A program made the position numbers and the translations under genes. Shown here one piece after another: positions 1-10,280 of a stretch of DNA of 64,000 bases (positions are counted from its first letter, which is position 1; each line of letters starts with the position of its first letter). This DNA comes from Tillandsia leiboldiana. Its lineage: Eukaryota; Streptophyta; Magnoliopsida; Poales; Bromeliaceae. The stretch covers positions 78,443 to 142,442 of the forward strand of contig JAQNDB010000101.1 in NCBI GenBank assembly GCA_029204045.2, in the 5' to 3' direction. The notes under the pieces are model-generated. The model was not told the origin of the DNA, searched no databases, and was given only the letters and a program-made list of their open reading frames with translations.

Positions 1-140
1 CCAAAGATCTTTAGTTAAACTTACCTGATCCTTTTGAATTCTTCTTTCTTGAGATTGAGTTAAATGATCCAACCTTCTTCACCTTCAATCTTCAAGACTT
101 GAACCTTTCACGAAATTACGCCAACTCAAATTCCGTAACA
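1..140 (-). repeat. 3' LTR of the Copia element, partial
   Basis: Matches the outer end of the 5' LTR (8304-8444) at roughly nine bases in ten and ends in the same CCGTAACA terminus. It is followed directly by internal sequence. The rest of the LTR lies outside the window. The following bases (141-160) are a weak candidate for a polypurine tract on the minus strand. Confidence 0.75.
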
Positions 141-281
141 TTTTTGTCACAAACTAAGCCAAAAATTACAAAACACAAGGAGAGTTAAGAAGTTCACAAT
201 CAAGAAAATCCTGAGAACTAAAACTAAAGCTAAAATTTGAAAAACCTGCAATAGAGACGATAAAGGTTAGAGCATAAAAGA

Positions 282-968
282 TCAAGTCAAATCAGAACTG
301 TCTGAGCTAGTATCGTCTATCTTGTTCAAGATCCCTTTTAGCATTCGCGATAATTTGGAACATTTCTTCTTCATCTGTTCTTGTTCAGCGGCCATATGCC
401 GGAGACCTAATGCCAATCTCTCTTGGTCAGCAGAAAGTCTTCTTTGGTCCTGATGAATGGCGGCCAATACGGTAGCTTCTAGAGCGTTTTTCTTGGAAGT
501 CGCTGGACGAGTTGTAGAGGCAGATGATGCATGCTGGTCTTCAGCCCATGGGGATTCGCTAGGTACCGAGTGTGCTCTAGAGAGGGATTCAGTAATTTGA
601 ATTCCACTTCCCTCTTCATTTTCCTTAATCCTAGCCGAGCTGATAAAGTCTTGTGGAGGTGCTTGGCTAACAGCTGGTTGCTCAATGGAGATTCCTCGAG
701 CACTCCCTCTTTTGCGAGCAACACCTTTTCTTCTTGTCTTCCCAGAGGTTTCTTCCATTGGGGCTTTGCCCTTTTCAGCAGCAGTAGGCGGAGCCTTTGA
801 GGTTTCAGCAGGGGCTTTCCCTTTTGAGGCAGTGGGAACAGTTGTTGCTTCAATTTGCAACTCATCCCAATCGATCGATTCTATTTCAGATCCAGTGTCA
901 GAATCATCCTTAGTCTTCTTCGCTTTCTTGGCCCTCTTGGGCTTGACAGTGTCTCTCGTATGTACCAT
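282..968 (-). CDS. 3' ORF of the Copia element (envelope-like position), function unknown
   Basis: Open frame of 228 codons downstream of pol on the same strand. I prefer the ATG at 968 (MVHTRDTV...) to the in-frame ATG 12 codons upstream. A splice-acceptor-like TTTTTCTTCTAG ends only 5 nt before it, so the upstream hydrophobic stretch may be intron read-through. The protein has a Lys-rich basic N-terminus, a Ser/Thr/Ala/Pro-rich low-complexity middle, and a charged helix-prone C-terminus around QDQRRLSADQERLALGL that could form a coiled coil. No signal peptide or transmembrane segment is visible from the preferred start. Position and isolated splice site match the third, envelope-like ORF of SIRE-type Copia elements, but no envelope function is supported. 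The frame is intact although gag and pol are broken. Confidence 0.5.
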   Translation of the reverse strand: MVHTRDTVKPKRAKKAKKTKDDSDTGSEIESIDWDELQIEATTVPTASKGKAPAETSKAPPTAAEKGKAPMEETSGKTRRKGVARKRGSARGISIEQPAVSQAPPQDFISSARIKENEEGSGIQITESLSRAHSVPSESPWAEDQHASSASTTRPATSKKNALEATVLAAIHQDQRRLSADQERLALGLRHMAAEQEQMKKKCSKLSRMLKGILNKIDDTSSDSSDLT

Positions 969-2580
969 AGCAGCTAGAAGAAAAATGATCCACGTGATCA
1001 CCATTGCTATTGGTTTCTTGAGAAAAGAAATCCTGTGAGCAACAACTCAAGAACACGGAAAAATTGTTAATTTTCAAAAATTTGAAAAATTGTACCCAAA
1101 CAATCATTATCGTGTAGAGAGACTAAGAATCAAATTAGTTTTGCAAAAGGAATTTTAAAAATAGATTAATTGCATGATTTTGGAAAATTCCCATTATATG
1201 CCCTAAAACCGAAATTTTTGAAATCGAAGACCAAAAATCCGTTTATCTTGAGAATACCTAGCATATAATCAAAACTAACCTACCCAGAGTTCTTATTTCA
1301 AAAGAAATTTGACCAAAAACCATTCACAAATGAAAAAGTTCCATGATTTCTACTCACGTTTTGAGCAAACAAGGAAAAACAGTGAAAACCCGAGATTTTG
1401 ATCAATAAACTTTACTTGGAATTGAAGAACTCGAGTTTGAAAGGCTCCAAGAAGGATGAATTCTAGAGAGAGAAACTCTGGAGTCTTAAGAACAAAAGAT
1501 TGGAATAAAAGAAATCAAAATCCCTCTTGTTCTAATAAAACCCTAGCCGTGATCCGGATCGGATCGAGATTACGATCCGGATCGGCTACCCGCAGGAAAC
1601 ACCTGCGTTCGGGATCCGGATCATTCATGTCCGATCCGGATCGACTCCAACTTTTTCTTCAGAATATTTTAGAAAAATTCAATAAAATCTAGAAAAAGTA
1701 TGTAAGCATTTTAGCACATCAACTTTAAACAAAACTCATCGTTTCATGTCAAGAGAAATAAATTATGTTAAATCTATCAATAACATTCAAATAATGACAT
1801 GAAAATTTACAGAAATTAAAACCTTTAAAGTTGATCAAGTTCAAACACATCCATCATGATCTTATGAGTACGGCGTTTATCAAATCATTAAAATGGTAAA
1901 GAAAATGAATTACCAAGATCAATAGATGTTTGAAATCCCAAATAAATTATATAATGTATCTAGTCAATCTGTTGAAGAGAGTGGCTCTTTGAGCATCTTT
2001 CAATAAAAAATCCCACCTTATACCAACCTTGAAATTTGACGGATTCAAGTATTTCAATCATGCATTTTATTTAATCAAAAATTACAAACCCATGCTTGGT
2101 ATACATGTGGTAGCTGCACACAGTACTCGGACGACCGAGGTGGTAGCTCTTTCCTTCATGTGGTGGTAGTTTTCACTCTCCTCATTGGGATGTAACTCTT
2201 TCCACATCTTTTGAGCATTTTACTTTTCTTTGACTCCCCCTCAATTGGCTATCAATTAATTTAAGATATAAAGTATTCAACCAAGGATTGATCTCGAATT
2301 CATACTCAACCAAATAGTCAAATAAGATAAAAATAATACCAAGAGATCATTGAGAGAGAAATTGACTTTGATCAATTAAAAATGATTTAATTTAAATAAA
2401 TGATCAATGCATCAACTGAATTATTATGATATCCAAAGCATAATAAATTTCTAATTATATAAAAGGATGCAAGTAAAGTCAATAATACACATGCTCAATT
2501 AATGTACTATGTATTAACATAGATAAAGAACAAAAACACAAAAACAAAACCTAACCTAAGCAAAAGTTTCAAAAAGGAGT
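969..2580 (-). other. Non-coding region between pol and the 3' ORF
   Basis: AT-rich DNA with no credible gene. It contains a purine tract read on the minus strand (complement of gactccccctc, near 2231-2243), which resembles the internal polypurine-like tracts found after pol in SIRE-type elements. It also holds the cluster of GATCCGGATC palindromes at 1552-1645. Nothing else is recognisable. Confidence 0.5.
1552..1645. repeat. Cluster of four GATCCGGATC palindromes
   Basis: The 10-bp palindrome GATCCGGATC occurs four times in about 95 bp. The same palindrome recurs in the U3 of the 5' LTR of this element (7991-8218), so this may be an LTR-derived duplication or a second regulatory block ahead of the 3' ORF. 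Confidence 0.6.
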
Positions 2581-5127
2581 TTATTTCAAGGAAAGCATTC
2601 CAATTGCTTTACGCAAATGAATAAAACATTTTTGATCCAAAGGTTTTGTTAAAATGTCAGCTAATTGATCTTCAGTTGAAATATATGAAAGTTGAAGAGT
2701 ATTTGATTCAACTAGCTCTCTAAGAAAATGATATCTAAGTTCAATGTGTTTTGTTCTAGAGTGCAACACAGGGTTTTTGGAAATGTTTATAGCACTAGTG
2801 TTGTCACAAAGAATTGTTACCGAAGTTGCTGAAATCCGGAAGTCGCTCAACACACTTTTCATCCAAATGAGTTGGGTTGAACAACTACCCGCTGAGATAT
2901 ATTCCGCTTCGGCAGTCGAGAGTGCAATGCAGTTTTGCTTTTTACTATGCCATGCAACAAGGCAATGGCCAAAATAAAAACATGCACCACTCGTACTTTT
3001 CCGATCATCCACAGATCCTGCCCAATCGGCATCTGAGTATCCAATAATATCTAAACTTGTTCCCATAGGATACCAAATTCCGAAATTTATGGTTCCTTTA
3101 ATGTATCGGATGATCCGTTTCACCGCTTTCAGGTGAACCTCCTTTGGTGCAGATTGATATCTCGCGCAGATCCCAACACCAAAAGATATATCCGGGCAAC
3201 TAGCCGTGAGGTAAAGTAGACTTCCAATCATACTCCGATAAAGTTTCTCGTCTACATTCTCACTAAAAGATTCACTACCTAATCCTTTATTGCTAGTTCC
3301 CATTGGAGTCGGAAAATCTTTACAATTTTCTAGATCAAACTTTTTGACCAACTCCAAGGCATACTTGGATTGACACAAATGGATGCCTTCGTCACTCTGT
3401 TTCACTTGCAATCCAAGGAAATAAGTCAATTCGCCCATCATTGACATCTCAAATTCGCTTTCCATGGTTTCAGCGAATTTAGAAGCATCATTATCTCTTG
3501 TCGCACCAAATACAATGTCATCGACATAGATTTGTGCTACAATGAAGTTATTCTGATAATGCTTCACAAAGAGAGTCCTGTCAGCTCCCCCTCGAGTATA
3601 GCCCTTATCCAAAAGGTGCTTTGTTAGCCTTTCGTACCATGCTCGCGGTGCTTGTTTTAAACCGTAAAGAGCCTTTTTCAAACGAAAAACATGGTTAGGT
3701 TGTTTACAGTCTACAAAACCTTTCGGTTGAGCCACATAAACTTCCTCGTTTAAAAACCCATTTAAAAACGCGCTCTTAACGTCCATTTGAAATAATTTTA
3801 TTTTAAAATGACAAGCTATCGCGAATAAGATACGAATGGACTCGAGTCTAGCTACAGGGGCGAAAGTTTCATCAAAGTCTATACCTTCTATTTGAGAGTA
3901 GCATTGAGCAACTAAACGTGCTTTGTTCCTGATGATGGTACCATCCTCATTTTTCTTATTCTTGAAAATCCATTTGGTACCTATCACATTGTGTTGCTTT
4001 GGAGGCTTTGTTAATTCCCAGACTTTGTTTCGCTCAAACTGATGGAGCTCTTCCTGCATTGCTTTAATCCAGTAGTCATCCTGAAGAGCTTCATCCAGAT
4101 TCTTTGGTTCTAACATGGAAACGTAACAAGCGAATCCACAAACCAACTGTCTCCGAGTTTTAACTCCTTCTTGTGGGTCTCCAATGATGTTTGATTCAGG
4201 ATGATCCTTGGAGATTCGTAACGTTTGTTGTAATGGAGTACTCGGAGGTACATGAGATGATTCCTGCACATTAGATGAACTAGAAGAACCATTAGATGCA
4301 TCATTAATATTGGAAGAATTGTTATGAGAAGATGCATTGGCAGGTGTATCATCATCAAGAGAGATATCGAGGGTAGATTTTTCAGATGCAAAGTGAAAAG
4401 CTTCATCTACTTTAACATTTATAGATTCTACAATCGTTTTAGATTCCATGTTAAATACCCGATATGCTCTGCTATTTGTAGAATAACCCAAAAAGATCCC
4501 TTCGTCACTTCGAGAATCGAACTTACCAAGATTTTCGCGATCACGCAAAATAAAACATCGACTCCCAAAGATACGAAAATACTTGATATCCGGTTTTCTA
4601 CTAAACCACAGCTCATATGGTGTATTTAAAGTTCCTGGGCGCAAATACACTCGATTAATTACATAGACAGCGGTGTTCACAGCTTCAGCCCAAAAGTATA
4701 ACGGTAAATTCCGGCTATGAAGCATCACACGCGCCATCTCTTGAACAACCATGTTTTTGCGCTCAACAACACCATTCTGCTGAGGTGTATAGGGTGCTGA
4801 GAATTCATGCTTAATGCCGTTGGAAGTGCAAAAGTCAATGAATTTAGAATTAATGAATTCTCCACCTCTATCACTTCTAACACGAATGATCTTTTCATTC
4901 TTTTCAATCATAATACGATGGCAAATCTCATGAAAAGAATCAAACGTATCAGCTTTCTCTTTTAAAAATGCTACCCAAGAATACTGAGAGAAATCATCAA
5001 CCAATAAGAGAATATACCATTTACCTCCCAAAGATGGTTGACGGGTCGGTCCAAAGAAAGAAAAATAGTCTACATAAACTACACAACATTTAATCGTAGA
5101 ACGATTAAAGACAAGGAAAGATTTCAC
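2581..5127 (-). pseudogene. pol: Copia pol remnant: integrase core, reverse transcriptase, RNase H
   Basis: Uninterrupted 848-codon frame. Integrase catalytic core comes first: VDDFSQYS and RSDRGGEF supply the two Asp, and QQNGVVERKN the Glu. A long acidic and Ser-rich linker follows. Reverse transcriptase runs from about residue 360 with KWIFKNKK, MDVKSAFLNG and the catalytic YVDD box. RNase H at the end has DWAGSVDDRKSTSG, STAEAEYI, LCDNTSAI and H-ELRYHFLRE, then the typical LADILTKPL tail. The N-terminal HHCC zinc domain of integrase and the whole aspartic protease (expected DSGxS) are absent. The frame joins the upstream gag frame at a +1/-1 break near 5105-5127. A deletion of several hundred bases is the simplest explanation. 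The listed start is a GTG without meaning as an initiator. Confidence 0.9.
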
Positions 5128-6127
5128 CTTTGCATACCCAAACCTTTTGAGTTTTAGAGTATGTTGGCAATGGTTGAGAAATTTTCCTTGATGAAGACGT
5201 CTTGTATGATTGATCTTTTTCTTTTGTCATCGTCTTGTTTGAAGTACTACCAATGTTCTTTTCTTTTGAAAAGTCCTTCTTTGATTTCCGGGGAGTGAAA
5301 CCATTGGTAGCAGTTGCAAGATGTGATTGATTTGATCTTTGAGCTCCAATCTTGCAATTTCTTTCAATGTGCCCTGCAAAATTACAACGAAAACATACCT
5401 TTGAGCTTGACGATCCCGAAGAGAAGGGAGTAGGCTTGTTGTCGTTGTTTGTCGTGAATTCCGGTGTCGGAGGAGGAGAAACCGACCGAGGCACAAAAAC
5501 TGTCCCACTCGAACTTGGACTATTTCCAGTTTGAGTGTACCCGAGGCCGAACCGATTTGTTTGACCAAGACCAAGAAGCTTATCCAACTTACTCCGTCCA
5601 GAAGTAAATCTCTTTAAGTCATCCTTTAGTTGGAGAATGGTCTCTGTCATTTCCAATTTTTCTTGTCGAGCCTCGCCGTTGAGCTTCAAGAAGTAATTCG
5701 CTTTGTTCACCATATCTATATAATTCTTCTCGAATTGCTCATTGGACTCTTGAAGGGAAACATTTGCTTTTATCAGATTATCTCTTTCCACTTCAAGATC
5801 GGTCGAGAGAGAAGTTACCCTTTTTACTTCTTCTTCGAGATCCTGTAATCTCCCTCTCAACCCCTTGTTTTGTTTAGCCAGTTTCTTTGAATCCCTCAAA
5901 AGTCTGTGGTAGGCTAAAACAAAATCTTCACCTTCAGAGTTACTCGATTCATCATCCGTTGCAGTTTTTTCAACCCGAGAGGAGTTGGACAATGAATCTG
6001 AAGTACTTGCCATTAAGCACATGAAGGGTGAAGATGTGGACGCATGGAATGCCGTTGCGCTCTCTTCTTCATCACTTGAGGATGACTCATTTGACGTTGA
6101 GTTGTCATCCCAGGTGACGACTTGCAT
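5105..6127 (-). pseudogene. gag: Copia gag, C-terminal part: coiled coil and CCHC zinc knuckle
   Basis: Frame of 340 codons downstream of the gag N-terminus. It has an acidic Ser-rich start, a helix-prone segment with heptad-like spacing at about residues 80-180 (RGRLQDLEEEVKRV and onward), a Pro/Ser linker, and the zinc knuckle CFRCNFAGHIERNC (CX2CX4HX4C). It ends in a Lys/Ser-rich tail shortly before the junction with pol. A nucleocapsid-like RNA-binding role is inferred from the knuckle. The frame ends at the deletion that removed the protease, so this cannot be expressed as a normal Gag-Pol. Confidence 0.8.
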
Positions 6128-6520
6128 CGCTTTCTTCTTCGACGGATTCTTAGTTGGACACTCCGTTGAGATATGGCCGTATCCTCGGCACTTGAAGCAT
6201 TGGACTTGTCCTTCTGAACTTTTCTTATCCTTTGAAAAGTTCTCTTACTTTCTTGACTTGTAACTTGAAATACCCTTGCCTTTCTTCGACTTTCCGAAGG
6301 ATGGAGTTTTACTTGAATTACCCCTTCGAAAGTTGCGGCGAAACTTCCTTGTCAAGAGAGCGAGCTGCTTCTCAAATTCCTCCATAGACAGGTTTTCGTC
6401 ATCGTCTTAGGAGGATGAATCCGTGTCTTCTTCCTTTGTTGTTTTCAAAGCATAACCTGAAGACTTAGAAGATGATACCTTTCCCGAAGAATAGTTAGTA
6501 GTAAATGTCATTTCATAAGT
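6128..6520 (-). pseudogene. gag: Broken middle of Copia gag with a second zinc knuckle
   Basis: Between the two longer gag frames the minus strand still encodes CFKCRGYGHISTEC (CX2CX4HX4C), around 6160-6201. Surrounding residues are Lys/Arg-rich. Stops and frameshifts separate this stretch from both neighbours. With the knuckle at about 5350-5400 the original Gag had two knuckles. Confidence 0.75.
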
Positions 6521-7129
6521 TTATAATGAACCAACTAGTTCTTCTACACGTATTTCGTCCGGGTGTTTAATAGTTTCAATGGCTGTAACCTTTGGGCGAA
6601 ATCGTTCAGGAAGAGTTCTTAAGATCTTTCTTACAACCTTAAATTCTGGAATCTTCTCTCCCAGGTTAGCACATGAGTTTACGATGTCTTGCAATCGTGT
6701 ATAGTAGTCCGTGAAAGATTCATTTTCTGCCATGAAAATAGAGTCAAATCTGCTCGTAAGCATTTGCAGCTTTTGAATCTTCACGAGGTTAGTTCCCTCA
6801 TGTGTAACCTGAAGAACATCCCAGATTTCTTTCGTAGTCTCACATGCCGAGACGCGAGAGAATTCAGTTTGAGATAAGGCATTAAAAATAGCATTAATTC
6901 CCTTGCCATTGTAAGAAGATGAATCTAACTCTTCCTTGGTCCATTTCGACCTAGGTTTGAGGGTGCGAACATCACCAATAATTTCAGTTGGATTAGACCA
7001 TCCTAATTCAATTGATTGCCACACCCGTTCGTCGATGGAAATTAAAAAGGCTTTCATCCGTACTCTCCAGTACGCATAATTTGTTCCATCAAAGAACGGG
7101 GGTCTGTTGATGTTTCCACCTTCAACCAT
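6521..7129 (-). pseudogene. gag: Copia gag, N-terminal (UBN2-type) domain
   Basis: 202-codon frame beginning 20 nt inside the element from the primer site. The N-terminus PPFFDGTNYAYWRVRMKAFL and the later W-VL-HEGT and FDSIFMAENES segments are typical of the plant Copia gag family (UBN2/DUF4219 type). It forms the structural capsid part of Gag. The start is well placed: first ATG after the primer site, followed directly by conserved residues. A stop at 6521 cuts it from the rest of gag. Confidence 0.85.
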
Positions 7130-7149
7130 TGTTTACAACCCTATTCCCT

Positions 7150-7160
7150 CTCTGATACCA
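7150..7160 (-). other. Primer-binding site (tRNA-iMet type)
   Basis: On the minus strand TGGTATCAGAG lies 2 nt after the LTR terminus ...CCCAACA. It is complementary to the 3' end of plant initiator tRNA-Met and fixes the strand of the element and the inner LTR boundary. Confidence 0.9.
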
Positions 7161-7920
7161 CTTGTTGGGTTATATGTAATAATGGATCTAAATAGGGGAA
7201 AAACCACCTAGAGGGGGGTGAATAGGTGTAAACAATAAACACTCAAAAAATCATTGCGCAATTAAAAACCCAATGCGGAAATATAAATGAACACGCAAGA
7301 TTTTTACGTGGAAAACTCCAAACCGGAGTAAAAAACCACGGGACCGATAACACGGTGAAATCCACTAGAATTAAACACGTACAAGGTGATATACCGTACT
7401 CACAGACGACTCAACCTTTTCCATACGCTCCTAGTTGATCTTCTCCGCTCGCTCCACAACGCTTCACGAATCCACGATCTGCGTCCAACGCCGAATCCAC
7501 GGCGTCCAACGTCGAGTCCACGACGTCTGACCGAATCCACGGTCTTCACCCAGTAGCACGCTTCGAATCCACGAACGTACCTCGCTCCGAATCCACGAGA
7601 GCGGTTGCACCTTGAATCCACAAGGCCACGCGAGTCCACGCGCCGATTTTGGGGTAAATCGTTGTTTTTGGGTGGTGATGATCCGCCGAATACTTAGATC
7701 AAAGATAGATTGGAAATACCATCTAAGTATTCATTAGTTTGATTCAACTCAAGATGTGAGTATGAAAACCTAGAATCAAACTAATCAATATAGATGAAGA
7801 AACATAGGGTAATATCTAATGATTTCCTTTCTTCTCTATATGTGGATCTTAGACCGTATAAAAGATTATATTTTATTATGACGGCTATTTTCCTTAACCC
7901 TAGAAAAAGAATCATAGGGT

Positions 7921-7930
7921 CTATTTATAG
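7921..7930 (-). promoter_or_regulatory. TATA box of the Copia LTR
   Basis: CTATAAATAG on the element's strand, immediately downstream of the GATCCGGATC cluster. The sister LTR has TATAAATAG in the same relative place (10941-10933). Confidence 0.7.
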
Positions 7931-7990
7931 GTTAGAAACTATTGGAAGAAGATAAGGATCAAAAACTGTCCGTTTCTGGAAATTTTCACG

Positions 7991-8218
7991 ACGGCGATCC
8001 GGATCGGATTTACTGTGATCCGGATCGTCGTAACGAGTCAGGCAATTCCAGTAAAACAGGGTTCGGGATCCGGATTGTAATGCTCGATCCGGATCGTTCA
8101 TATATTCCAGCAAATTCCCATGTTCGGGATCCGGATCGAAATGGCCTTTGATCCGGATCGGATTTGCCAATGAACAAGCACCCTTCGGGATCCGGATTGG
8201 ACTGTCTGATCCGGATCC
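7991..8218 (-). repeat. Array of GATCCGGATC palindromes in Copia U3
   Basis: Eight copies, six perfect and two ending GATT, spaced roughly 20-50 bp and ending about 65 bp upstream of the TATA box. Enhancer function is inferred from position and palindromic form. Confidence 0.7.
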
Positions 8219-8444
8219 TGAACATGTCCCATGTTCAGTTCTTGATTTTTATGCAATAAAAAATTCTTCCAAGTGTTTCTACACTACAGGAAGTATTCGG
8301 ATCACCAAAAATCTTTAGTTAAACTTACCTGATCCTTTTGAATTCTTCTTTCTTGAGATTGAGGTATATGATCCAAACTTCATTCATCTTCAATCTTCAA
8401 GACTTAACACTTTCACGAAATGCGCCAAAACAAAATCCGTAACA

Positions 8445-8942
8445 CATTTCATTACCTATTAGTAGCTTACTATGTGGATCGCGATACCCTTGTGGGGTCG
8501 GTGTGGTTGCTGGAATCTCTTCTAGTATCCTTGTGGGTGGTTGTTTTGCTTTTCCGGATTGGCCGCTTTCAAACTACAAAAAGAAAAAGAGAAAACATTT
8601 CGAAAAATGTTTTGAAAATCTGGGTGTCGTGTGGGCACCATTTTAAAACTTGTGGATTTATCCTTTTAAAATTAGTCGGCTTCTTTAATACTTATGGAAA
8701 AATGGTTGTATATTTCGACTGTTGAACTAGTGTGGTTAAAGTGATGATTGTATGGTTGTTGTAGTCAGGACGCCGTGCATATACAAAGGAGACTCCGCCC
8801 GTTCGCAAAGTGAATTTGTATATGCGGCGGGTCTGGGCACGCACCGGGGGAGTTCGATTTCAAAAAAAAAAATATACATACGCAAAAATTTAAATCTTTT
8901 TAGTGGTCGTCTTCCGCTTAAGGAAACCCCCGGGGCGTGACA
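8445..8942 (+). mobile_element. End of an LTR of family W', split by the Copia element
   Basis: Ends CCCCGGGGCGTGACA and resembles the W LTR end at 18220-18620 (shared tgtcgtgtgggcac and atttatcctttt blocks, and a CATATACAAA hairpin arm). The Copia 5' LTR truncates it on the left. On the right TCAGG (8943-8947) corresponds to TCGGG in the intact Y LTR (16707-16711), so W' was inserted in the Y 5' LTR. Whether it was a solo LTR or a full element cannot be told. Confidence 0.7.
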
Positions 8943-9968
8943 TCAGGTCTCCGAACCCTTATGGTGTCGGTCTTTTCTGTGAGTTTAGTGTTCTGTTGTG
9001 GGAGCCGTCTGGTGGACGGTGGCCCCCGGCTGTGTGATTTTTCAGCCTATGAGTGAGCGTAGGTGTTGTTAGTCGATCTTGTTGATCGTGGTTTGGACTA
9101 TAGCCTGCATGAGCCATATTGAGCTCGACAGAGATACGCGGATACTTTCATCGGTGGGGTCGCGCCCCTCGAGTGCCACTCCGGAGTTGGGCCTGTTACT
9201 TGCTATCGCGGCTTGTCGACGCAGTCCCTCTGGCTGGGCCAGTTTTGGCAGTCACGGACACCCTACGGTAGACCCGTCCTGTTGAGGATGTGAGGCAGTA
9301 GGTGGGCGCAGGTTTGACTGGACCCTATGCGGCAGTCAGTATAGATTGGGTGAGTATACTGTGTGAGTTAGTAGATGCATCATGTTTCCATCTGTTCCAC
9401 TTTTTGAGCATCTAGATAGAGGCATAGTAGCTGTAGAGTTACTTTTCCAGCCCTTTCATTTCAGTTTTATATTGTTACTTTATGCCTCTAGTAGACTTAG
9501 TGGGCAGACCGTCGGGCTTGTTGGCGGCACCCACTGAGAACTACTTGGGACGTAGTTCTCACACCCGTCGTGGTGTCTTTTCCCACAGGGACTTCTACTC
9601 CTGTTCCTGCTGCTCCAGTTGCTGATCCGGCTGATCGAGGTAAGGGAGTCGCGAGATAGATCCCTACGAGTCGTCGTCGTCCAGAGAGTAGATATACCCC
9701 TTTACTTTTTGAGAGTTCATGTTGAGAGACCTTTGTAGTGAGGTATAGAGTTGTATTTTATTTTTACATTTCGAGAGACTTATGTTTTGGGGAGGTTTTT
9801 GAGTTGTATATATTTTCATTTCCAGCAGTTTACTTTCAGCTCTGATATCTGTATAGTATAGTTGATTTTCTTTTTGCAGGTTAGTCGCTTCGTCTATACG
9901 GGGCTTCCCGTATGGGCGGCGGATCTGTTGGCGAGCCCGGGTCGCAGTTTCGACGCTGGGGCGTGACA
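8943..9968 (+). repeat. 5' LTR of Y, 3' quarter only
   Basis: Aligns with 16712-17737 of the 3' LTR, differing by a 5-6 bp duplication near 17075 and scattered substitutions. It contains the TGAGAACTAC hairpin (9535-9561), a pyrimidine-CAG site before 9589, a GAG|GTAAGG donor-like site at 9640, the TTTTTGCAG acceptor-like site before 9880, and two terminal hairpins (9892-9917, 9935-9962). Confidence 0.88.
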
Positions 9969-9976
9969 GATTAGAG

Positions 9977-9988
9977 TGGTATCAGAGC
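9977..9988 (+). other. Primer-binding site of Y
   Basis: TGGTATCAGAGC, complementary to initiator tRNA-Met, 8 nt after the LTR end GGGGCGTGACA. Confidence 0.92.
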
Positions 9989-10126
9989 CTAGGATGTAGG
10001 TCATTGTGGACTTAGAAACCCTAGGCTTGTGGTTGGGCATTAGGATGACTACGTGAGAGTCGTGACTTTTAGCGAGAGTCCTGATTGAGTTTTATACCTC
10101 TCCCAAGGGATGGGATGAGTGACCGA

Positions 10127-10192
10127 CATGTCTTCCTTCGGTGGCAACTATGTTGGCTGCAGACAACATAATACTACGGGAAGGGGGACATG
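10127..10192 (+). ncRNA. Leader stem-loop of Y
   Basis: Inner stem TATGTTG/CAACATA (10149-10155 with 10164-10170) encloses the 8-nt loop GCTGCAGA, whose centre CTGCAG is self-complementary. Outer stem CATGTCTTCC/GGGGGACATG contains two G-U pairs. The inner stem begins 172 nt from the start of the primer site. The same structure at nearly the same distance occurs in V, X and the tandem array. A dimerisation or packaging role is a hypothesis. Confidence 0.65.
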
Positions 10193-10280
10193 CCTTTGAC
10201 TTTCGCTAGATTGGGTCGAGAGTTGTTTGGTACTGTCCTGATGTTTGCATGTGTATTGCAGGTGGGCACGATGCCTCCTC

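Larger units (their letters stand above)
1..8444 (-). mobile_element. Ty1/Copia (SIRE/Maximus-like) retrotransposon, degraded
   Basis: Minus-strand Copia element running from its 5' LTR on the right to a 3' LTR cut by the window edge on the left. Going leftwards it has LTR, primer site, gag, an RNase H-ended pol, about 1.6 kb of non-coding DNA, an extra 3' ORF and LTR. The order integrase, reverse transcriptase, RNase H is the Copia order. Two zinc knuckles, a coiled coil in gag and a third ORF after pol fit the SIRE/Maximus lineage; that placement is inference. gag and pol are frameshifted, and protease plus the integrase zinc domain are missing, so it cannot be autonomous. The two LTR ends that can be compared are only about 90% identical by eye, suggesting age or imperfect pairing. 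It lies in an LTR of family W'; CATTT follows its right end. Confidence 0.85.
7163..8444 (-). repeat. 5' LTR of the Copia element (1282 bp)
   Basis: On the minus strand it starts TGTTACGG and ends CCCAACA. Both termini carry TG/CA. The TATA box CTATAAATAG is at 7930-7921, with the palindrome cluster just upstream of it in U3. A related but distinct LTR stands alone at 10281-11471. No open frame in it is credible. Confidence 0.88.

Noticed and set aside
9079..9285. 68-codon frame also found at 16843-17049
   Set aside because: Present twice only because it is in the Y LTR; the related Y2 LTR does not keep it.
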